A stretch of 13,116 nucleotides of DNA. Source: an uncultured bacterium (GTDB taxonomy: Bacteria; Actinomycetota; Coriobacteriia; Coriobacteriales; Coriobacteriaceae). A model generated the notes under the pieces. The model worked only from the letters and a program-made list of their open reading frames with translations. It was not told where the DNA came from and did not search any database. The DNA lies in NCBI GenBank assembly GCA_905214895.1, contig CAJMNP010000014.1, positions 1 through 13,116 on the forward strand. The letters are read 5' to 3'. Of the stretch, positions 6,661-11,159 are shown in pieces. The translations under genes and the position numbers were made by a program. Numbering within the stretch: position 1 is the stretch's first letter; each line of letters starts with the position of its first letter.

Positions 6661-7493
6661 CACAGTTCCTCCGATCTCCTGAACCAGACCGCGCCGACGA
6701 CCGTGAGCAGCACGAACGCCGCCGCGCAAACCGCGAGCGCCGCCGCCTGAACAGGCCCGAAGGACCCAATCGCAGCCGCGAGCTCGGGTGACGCCGAGAG
6801 CGGCTCGGCCGTGGGCAGCACGGGCAAGAAGGCGCTCGGCAGGATGACCGAGGCCGCCGGCGGAAACGCCCACCAGACCCCGCCGACCGCGGACCACGCG
6901 AAGCCCCCGCCGATCTGCACAGCGAGCGGCACCAGCACGCCAGCGAGCATCCCGGCCCGGCAGACGAGGAAGAGCGTCACCGGAATCATCCACGAAGTCG
7001 CGATGACGCTCGTCGCCGCAGCGGCCACCATCGCGAGAACCGATGGCCCGCCCGGGTTCACGACGGCACCCACGAGGTACACGGCGAGCACGCACGCGTT
7101 CGAGAGCGCCGAGAGCGCGAGGCACCAGAGCGCCTTCGCCCACCAGGCCCGTCCGAGCGGAGACGGGCTTGAGAGCGGCACGTGGTCGCGCAGCCGCGCG
7201 TCGTAGTTGGCCACGCAGGCGGAGATGAGCGTGAGCGACACGGGCAGGAGCAGCACGTAGTAGTAGTTCCATGCCGAGAACGAGAGCTCGGCGCTCATGC
7301 CGAAGCGCCCCGAGAGCGGCCCGAACAGCAGCGGGAACGGCAACGCAAGCGCGATGGCGACCTTGACCGGCGCCCCGTGGGAGCTCTTCAGCGCCTCGGA
7401 GCGCAGGGCGCGGAAGAGGCCGGGGCGACGCGCTGATCCCGCCTGCGGCACCGGCTTCGCGACGCGCTCGGACACAGCAGCAGACCGGCTCAT
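6660..7493 (-). CDS. ABC-2 type permease, lantibiotic-immunity (MutE/LanE-like)
   Basis: This 277-residue protein has a 40-residue hydrophilic N-terminus (including LRSEALKSSHG) and about six membrane helices (near 43-60, 76-96, 120-144, 152-176, 180-205 and 247-270). The segment WNYYYVLLLPVSLTLI (75-90) followed by the cytoplasmic ANYDARLRDHVPLSSPSPLGRAWWAK fits LanE-type permeases; in such loops an acidic residue and a P-x-x-R/K-x-W-x-A-K pattern precede helix 3. Start ATG 7493 overlaps the ATPase stop by four bases (ATGA), and GGGGGTGG is just upstream. Its own stop shares a base with the next permease's start. Together with the ATPase and that permease it should form one exporter or immunity complex. 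The family is clear from layout and context, the exact substrate is not. Confidence 0.78.
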   Translation of the reverse strand: MSRSAAVSERVAKPVPQAGSARRPGLFRALRSEALKSSHGAPVKVAIALALPFPLLFGPLSGRFGMSAELSFSAWNYYYVLLLPVSLTLISACVANYDARLRDHVPLSSPSPLGRAWWAKALWCLALSALSNACVLAVYLVGAVVNPGGPSVLAMVAAAATSVIATSWMIPVTLFLVCRAGMLAGVLVPLAVQIGGGFAWSAVGGVWWAFPPAASVILPSAFLPVLPTAEPLSASPELAAAIGSFGPVQAAALAVCAAAFVLLTVVGAVWFRRSEEL

Positions 7494-8203
7494 GCGGCCA
7501 CCCCCGTCCGTCGGCACACGTCCATGAACAGGGCCTCGAGGTCCTGGCCGGCCTGCAACGGTGCCTCATACGCAAGCCGTCCGCCGACGATGATGCCGAT
7601 ATCATCGGCCGTCTGCTCAACTTCGCCCAGGATGTGGCTCGACACGATGACGGTGATTCCGCGCGTCGGGAAGCTCCGGATGAGCCCGCGCAGCTCCTCG
7701 ATGCCGATGGGGTCGAGGCCGTTGGTGGGCTCGTCCAGGATGAGAAGCCTCGGGCTCGCGAGCAGCGCGGTCGCGATGCCGAGCCGCTGCTTCATCCCCA
7801 GGCTGAAGCGCCCGGCGCGCTTGGACCCGGTGTCTGTAAGGTCGACCGTCTCGAGCACCTCGTCGATGCGACCCTCCGGGATGCCGAGCAACGTGGTGCG
7901 CACGAGCAGGTTCTCTCGCGCCGTGAGGTTGGGATAGAGCGGTGGCTGCTCGATGAGCGAACCGATGGCGTACAGGTCGTCGCGGCTCCACGGGTGCCCG
8001 TCGACCAGGATCTGCCCCGAGGTGGGGCGCAGCATCCCCGTCACCATCTTGAGCGTGGTGGACTTGCCCGCGCCGTTGGGACCGAGCAGGCCGTACACGC
8101 GCCCCTCCCCCACGTGCAGGCTCACGCCGTCGACCGCCACCTGCGCGCGGCTGCCGCGGCCGAACCGCTTCGTGAGCCCGCGCGTCTCCAATACGTATGC
8201 CAT
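7490..8203 (-). CDS. ABC transporter ATPase, lantibiotic-immunity (LanF) type
   Basis: This 237-residue single-domain ATPase has Walker A GPNGAGKST (41-49), signature FSLGMKQRL (133-141), Walker B LLILDEPTNGLDP (153-165) and the H-loop His190 in SSH. Its Q-loop position reads IGSLIEQPPLYPNLTARENL (80-99), with Glu85 where Gln is usual. This E-loop marks LanF proteins of lantibiotic producers and resistant strains. It is shorter than the second-module ATPase, lacking the N-terminal extension and most of the C-terminal domain. The start is ATG 8203, five bases after GGAGG; another in-frame ATG at 8215 overlaps that site and is rejected. It is the first gene of a five-gene operon (ATPase, two permeases, response regulator, kinase), with four-base overlap to the next gene. 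It faces the Ser/Thr kinase gene across a 380-base control region. Confidence 0.9.
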   Translation of the reverse strand: MAYVLETRGLTKRFGRGSRAQVAVDGVSLHVGEGRVYGLLGPNGAGKSTTLKMVTGMLRPTSGQILVDGHPWSRDDLYAIGSLIEQPPLYPNLTARENLLVRTTLLGIPEGRIDEVLETVDLTDTGSKRAGRFSLGMKQRLGIATALLASPRLLILDEPTNGLDPIGIEELRGLIRSFPTRGITVIVSSHILGEVEQTADDIGIIVGGRLAYEAPLQAGQDLEALFMDVCRRTGVAA

Positions 8204-8330
8204 GAGAGCCTCCATCCCAAGGATTACTTACTTGCAATTCCTAGGGTGAAGACCGTTTCTAAAGAAGCGTTAAAGACCGGAAGACAAACTCGCGATAGCT
8301 GCCCGGGACAAGGGTCAACTGCAATTGGGG
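8204..8330 (-). promoter_or_regulatory. Upstream region of the first ABC operon with spaced direct repeats
   Basis: On the plus strand AAGACCG occurs at 8249-8255 and again at 8273-8279, exactly 24 bp apart. On the minus strand CTTTAA and CTTTAG follow each other 11 bp apart between them. Direct repeats at about one helical turn are the usual site form for OmpR-type regulators, such as the one encoded in this operon. The -35/-10 candidates here (TTGTCT, then TTTAGA after 18 bases) are weak, so the promoter is not placed exactly. Confidence 0.3.
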
Positions 8331-8362
8331 CAGGCCGCACAGCGCCTGCGGGGGCCTGCCCC
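8327..8362. repeat. GC-rich nested inverted repeat in the divergent control region
   Basis: GGGGCAGGCC (8327-8336) pairs perfectly with GGCCTGCCCC (8353-8362) around 16 bases. A shorter alternative stem, GCAGGC (8330-8335) with GCCTGC (8344-8349), uses part of the same left arm. No T-run follows on either strand. In a plus-strand transcript it would fold just before the mini-ORF at 8365. Confidence 0.5.
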
Positions 8363-8364
8363 CG

Positions 8365-8412
8365 ATGTCACGCATCGCCGGTGTCAACAACGTCTTGGCA
8401 CACAACAACTAG
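8365..8412 (+). other. Possible 15-codon leader peptide ORF ahead of alternative hairpins
   Basis: ATG at 8365 opens a frame for MSRIAGVNNVLAHNN, ending in TAG at 8410-8412. Four of 15 codons are AAC (Asn), in two pairs. Three bases later the first of two mutually exclusive stems begins. A G-run (8350-8354) lies ten bases upstream but would be buried in the 8327-8362 stem. This is the layout of a transcription-attenuation leader, but the downstream kinase is not an amino-acid biosynthesis gene and a 15-codon frame can arise by chance. Confidence 0.2.
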
Positions 8413-8414
8413 CG

Positions 8415-8452
8415 CGGACGGCGATCGAAAGACGGTCGCCGTCCGTCTTTCG
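8415..8452. promoter_or_regulatory. Two overlapping, mutually exclusive 10-bp hairpins
   Basis: Stem A pairs CGGACGGCGA (8415-8424) with TCGCCGTCCG (8436-8445). Stem B pairs CGAAAGACGG (8426-8435) with CCGTCTTTCG (8443-8452). Both are perfect over ten bases. Stem B's right arm shares three bases with A's right arm, and each left arm or right arm lies in the other's loop, so they cannot form together. A pyrimidine-rich stretch follows B on the plus strand (8453-8466). This resembles an antiterminator/terminator switch, though the tail is poor in consecutive T. Confidence 0.5.
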
Positions 8453-8467
8453 TCTTCTACCTTCTGC

Positions 8468-8479
8468 GTCGTAAACGAC
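8468..8479. repeat. Small palindrome before the kinase gene
   Basis: GTCGT and ACGAC flank two A's on the plus strand, close to the larger inverted repeat at 8491-8551. It may be a minor operator; it could be chance. Confidence 0.25.
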
Positions 8480-8490
8480 AATGCTCAGCG

Positions 8491-8551
8491 GTATACGTGG
8501 GCAGTGCGGCTATCATGGTACTTTACCGATATCCGCACTGCTCGCGTATAC
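8491..8551. repeat. Large imperfect inverted repeat (19-bp arms) upstream of the kinase gene
   Basis: Arms GTATACGTGGGCAGTGCGG (8491-8509) and CCGCACTGCTCGCGTATAC (8533-8551) pair at 17 of 19 positions around a 23-base centre. Inside the centre GGTA and TACC form a further small stem, and TATCAT (8511-8516), a good -10 box, lies at its left side without a matching -35 box. The element ends 32 bases before the kinase start codon. It may be a dyad operator around the promoter or a leader hairpin. Confidence 0.6.
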
Positions 8552-8583
8552 GTGCGGCAACCCATGCCAGACAAAGGAACGCC

Positions 8584-10668
8584 ATGGATACTACCGATAG
8601 CGCCTATGGCGACAAACTCATCCGTCTTGACACGTTCGACACCGCCGTGGCGGTCGACCCCAGCGCCGAGGACGACGCCAAGCGTCGGTTTATGACGCTT
8701 ATTCTCCAGACGGCCCACCGCAACAACGGCAACATCGGGCACGTGCTGCGCGCGACCAACACGAGCGGCGAGGTCTTTGCCGTCAAGCTACTCAAGGACA
8801 ACGCCCTCCTTTCCGGCCAAGCCCCCGACCGCTCCGCCGAGCAATCGGCCGCGCACCTAGCCAACACCGCCGCGCTGTTCGAGGAGTACCGTCATCTGTG
8901 TACCGTCTCGCACCTGCGCGGATTTCCGCGCGTCTATGGCTACGGATCGTGCGAGGATGACCCGCTCATCCTCATGGAGTGGGTCGAGGGCACCTCGCTC
9001 AAGCAGGCGCTGCCCCTGCTTCCGCGCGACGCCTCGGGCGGGCTGACCACCCAGATGGTCGCCGCTGTCGGAAACGCCGTGCTTCGCGCGCTCTTGATGA
9101 CCCAGGGGCTCGTGAATCCGGTCGTCCATCGCGACCTGTCGCCTGCCAATATCATGTTCCGCACCACCAGCCGAACGCTTGAGCAGCAGATTGCCGATTG
9201 CTCCTTTGACCCCTGCCTCATCGACATGGGCTCCGCGACCATGGCCCTCGGCGACGACACGATCACCCGGCGCGCCGACATCTGGCGCTTTGCCACGCCC
9301 GCATACGCCGCGCCCGAGATGCTCACGCAGGATATCGAAGGCATCGCGGCCCTTCGCCGCTCGCCCGCGATCGACGTCTATGCGCTTTCGAGCATTCTGT
9401 ACCAGCTCTACAGCGGTCGCAAACCGTTCGATGTTAAGTCGACGGGTGCCGCGGCAACCGGCTCGTTCTACCTCATAAAGACCAAGACCAAGCCGGCACC
9501 GCTCGAGCCGCGATGCAATGACGACGAGGCACTCGTCCAGATCATCATGAAAGGTATCTCGGTTGAACAGGGCGATCGCCCCAACGAGCAGCAGATGCTC
9601 GAGGCGCTCTCGGCATACCTCCCCGCTGCAGAATCTGAGGGCTGCGAGGGCGCGGGCAATGACGCCGTAATCGACATCGACTCCGGTACGCACCTTAAGG
9701 TCGACGTCGCCGGCGAGCGCGCACGAGAGATCCTGGAGCAGGCCTGTCACGATGCCATGACCCGCCGTCGCTTTATTATCGGCGGCGTTGTTGCAGTCGT
9801 TGCGGGGCTCGGCGTCATTGGCACGGCGACCCGTGGCTTTGGCATCCCCGACTACCTGGACGGTATCCGCAGCTCGCTTGACGACTACACCTGGGCTCAG
9901 CTGCAGGAGATTTCGCTCAAGATTAAGGCCGCCGGGACCCGTAGCGAGGCACGCGAGATTGCCAAGCGCTATCATCTGCTCGATGCCGATGGGCATATCC
10001 CGTATCCGTGCACCAAGCGCGTCACGCTCACCAACGGGCTGCATGTTGGCGCGCAGCTTGTGGGCATCCGCCACGATGAGCTTCTGGACGGGACGGGCAA
10101 GGCCGGACTGACGTTTATGTTCGATGCCGGCATTGCCGAGCGCGATGCTGCGGCTGAACCGCCGAGCGCCGGCTGGGCAGATTGCGAGCTGCGGGAATGG
10201 CTCGACAGCGACGGCCTTAAGCTGCTGCCCAACGAGTTGCGCGCGCTCATCAAGTCTGTCAAAAAGATCTCGAATAACGTTGGCGCCGCCAGAAGCGCAT
10301 CGTGTCTGAGCGAGTTGTCCGCAACCCTTTGGCTGCCCGCCATGGTCGAGCTGTGCGGTACGCAACCGCCCTATTCGTTTGCCGAGGGCTATCACTTTTT
10401 GGCCGACATCTACAACGGCGAGGGCAAGGAGTACCAACTGTTCCGCGAGCTTAAAGTGAGTCCGTATTCCACGAACGAGACGATGGTTCGCCAGTGGAAG
10501 GGCAAAGACACCTGTTGGTGGGAGCGCACGGTGAGTCCCGACACATCGGAGAGCGAAGGCACACTCTACATGAACCGTGTGGGCCACGACGGCGACGTCT
10601 TTACGTGCGCAACGCCTGCGGAAAAGCCAAACAAGCGAACCTGCGTGATCCCCGGATTCTGTATCTAG
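8584..10668 (+). CDS. Membrane Ser/Thr protein kinase with C-terminal DUF6273-like domain
   Basis: This 694-residue protein has an N-terminal eukaryotic-type kinase domain (about 48-345). Visible residues are Lys68 (VFAVK), the catalytic loop HRDLSPAN (182-189; Asp184, Asn189), a metal-binding DMG (214-216) in place of DFG, and TPAYAAPEM (238-246). The Gly-rich loop is degenerate. One membrane helix follows (398-416), preceded by TRRRFIIGG, which resembles a twin-arginine motif. The remaining residues (about 420-694) should lie outside the cell and look like a DUF6273 ligand-type domain: a W-x-x-S/C-E-L-R-x-W-L-D motif near 531-541, IKSVKKISNN near 556-565 and LWLPAMVE near 582-589. Start ATG 8584 has AAAGGA just upstream; the frame is open from 8497 but crosses the 8491-8551 inverted repeat. 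It stands alone, divergent from the ABC operon. Role inferred: phosphorylation signalling in response to an envelope or extracellular cue. Confidence 0.8.
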   Translation: MDTTDSAYGDKLIRLDTFDTAVAVDPSAEDDAKRRFMTLILQTAHRNNGNIGHVLRATNTSGEVFAVKLLKDNALLSGQAPDRSAEQSAAHLANTAALFEEYRHLCTVSHLRGFPRVYGYGSCEDDPLILMEWVEGTSLKQALPLLPRDASGGLTTQMVAAVGNAVLRALLMTQGLVNPVVHRDLSPANIMFRTTSRTLEQQIADCSFDPCLIDMGSATMALGDDTITRRADIWRFATPAYAAPEMLTQDIEGIAALRRSPAIDVYALSSILYQLYSGRKPFDVKSTGAAATGSFYLIKTKTKPAPLEPRCNDDEALVQIIMKGISVEQGDRPNEQQMLEALSAYLPAAESEGCEGAGNDAVIDIDSGTHLKVDVAGERAREILEQACHDAMTRRRFIIGGVVAVVAGLGVIGTATRGFGIPDYLDGIRSSLDDYTWAQLQEISLKIKAAGTRSEAREIAKRYHLLDADGHIPYPCTKRVTLTNGLHVGAQLVGIRHDELLDGTGKAGLTFMFDAGIAERDAAAEPPSAGWADCELREWLDSDGLKLLPNELRALIKSVKKISNNVGAARSASCLSELSATLWLPAMVELCGTQPPYSFAEGYHFLADIYNGEGKEYQLFRELKVSPYSTNETMVRQWKGKDTCWWERTVSPDTSESEGTLYMNRVGHDGDVFTCATPAEKPNKRTCVIPGFCI

Positions 10669-10676
10669 GCGGCGGG

Positions 10677-10709
10677 TGTCTTGCCGTAACGGAACCCCTC
10701 CCCGGCAAT
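10677..10709 (+). other. Start of a 491-base gene-free stretch; possible decayed motif and weak hairpin
   Basis: After the kinase stop, TTGCCG (10681-10686) could pair with CGGCAA (10703-10708) over a 16-base loop, without a T-run. TGTCTTGCCGTAACG (10677-10691) resembles the 17-bp array motif with two bases missing, but it is out of phase with the array. Both readings are weak. No strong intrinsic terminator for the kinase gene is visible. Confidence 0.2.
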
Positions 10710-10768
10710 TGTCTCAATCTGTAACACTAGCTCGGCAGACACAGGTCTAGATGTTACAGATCAAGACA
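10710..10768. repeat. Array unit 1
   Basis: Arms at 10710-10726 and 10752-10768 pair at 15 of 17 positions; the two mismatches are at motif positions 6-7. The centre begins and ends with CTAG, which can extend the stem. Confidence 0.85.
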
Positions 10769-10790
10769 TTTGAGTTGACCGCGGACGCCC

Positions 10791-10849
10791 TGTCTCGATC
10801 TGTAACAGTTAGAGGTCATATTTGGTGCTAGATGTTACAGATTGAGACA
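10791..10849. repeat. Array unit 2
   Basis: Arms at 10791-10807 and 10833-10849 pair at 16 of 17 positions, with the single difference at position 7. This is the most canonical unit. The centre ends in GCTAGA. Confidence 0.85.
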
Positions 10850-10870
10850 TTGAGTTTCCCGCCAACTGTT

Positions 10871-10929
10871 TATCTTGATCTGTAACAAATACTCGGTAAA
10901 ACGGAGTCTAGTTGTTACAGATCGAGACG
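10871..10929. repeat. Array unit 3
   Basis: Arms at 10871-10887 and 10913-10929 pair at 14 of 17 positions, differing at motif positions 1, 2 and 6. The centre contains its own small stem, ACTC with GAGT, around 10891-10907. Confidence 0.85.
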
Positions 10930-10950
10930 TTAGTTTTCGGCTGAAATGTT

Positions 10951-11009
10951 TGTCTAAATCTGTAACAGCTATGGTTCAAAAACCGGTCCAGACGTTACAG
11001 ATTGAGATG
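10951..11009. repeat. Array unit 4
   Basis: Arms at 10951-10967 and 10993-11009 are the most diverged pair, differing at the outer positions 1-2, at 6 and at 17. The core ATCTGTAAC is unchanged. The centre holds a GGTT/AACC stem. A lone ATCTGTAA at 11047-11054 is out of phase and may be a decayed ninth copy. Confidence 0.8.
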
Positions 11010-11081
11010 TTTGGCAGAGGCGACCATTGATCGAGCCGCCACCCTCATCTGTAATGAAAAGTCATACATTCCAACTATTAC

Positions 11082-11112
11082 TGGACACCCCCAGGGGGTA
11101 TGGGTGTATAGT
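11082..11112 (+). promoter_or_regulatory. Copper-ATPase promoter with CsoR-type operator in the spacer
   Basis: TGGACA (11082-11087) and TATAGT (11107-11112) each match consensus at five of six positions, with a long 19-base spacer. The spacer holds ACACCCCCAGGGGGTAT (11085-11101), a C-tract/G-tract near-palindrome of the CsoR operator type. CsoR represses copper export genes and lets go when it binds Cu(I). The 19-base spacer is also what MerR-type activators such as CueR need, so that alternative stays open. No regulator gene lies within the window. Confidence 0.6.
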
Positions 11113-11159
11113 ATCGGCAGGTAAACATTTCCAACACTACGCCACAGAAAGGAGAAGCC

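Larger units (their letters stand above)
10710..11009. repeat. Array of eight 17-bp motifs in alternating orientation (four palindromic units)
   Basis: The motif, consensus TGTCTCGATCTGTAACA, occurs forward at 10710, 10791, 10871 and 10951 and inverted at 10752, 10833, 10913 and 10993 (first bases). Forward-to-inverted offset is exactly 42 bp in all four units; inverted-to-forward offset is 39, 38 and 38, giving an 80-81 bp period. TCT at motif positions 3-5 and ATCTGTAAC at 8-16 are identical in all eight copies. Positions 6-7 vary (CA, TG, CG or AA). The 25-base centres and 21-22-base linkers differ between units apart from a CTAG-like end. It fills most of the space between the kinase and copper ATPase genes and is AT-richer than both. 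I do not recognise the family. Confidence 0.9.

Noticed and set aside
5821..7620. Single 599-residue protein on the minus strand
   Set aside because: Only the last 279 codons (from ATG 6660 with a good ribosome site) look like a protein; the upstream part is an Arg/Ala-rich shadow of the other permease and the ATPase.
8857..10587. 576-residue minus-strand open frame
   Set aside because: Antisense to the Ser/Thr kinase, no ribosome site or recognisable domain.
10681..10708. Intrinsic terminator of the kinase gene
   Set aside because: Six-base stem with a 16-base loop and no T-run.
10710..11009. CRISPR array
   Set aside because: Repeats are only 17 bp, alternate in orientation and have two fixed spacer lengths; no cas genes are nearby.
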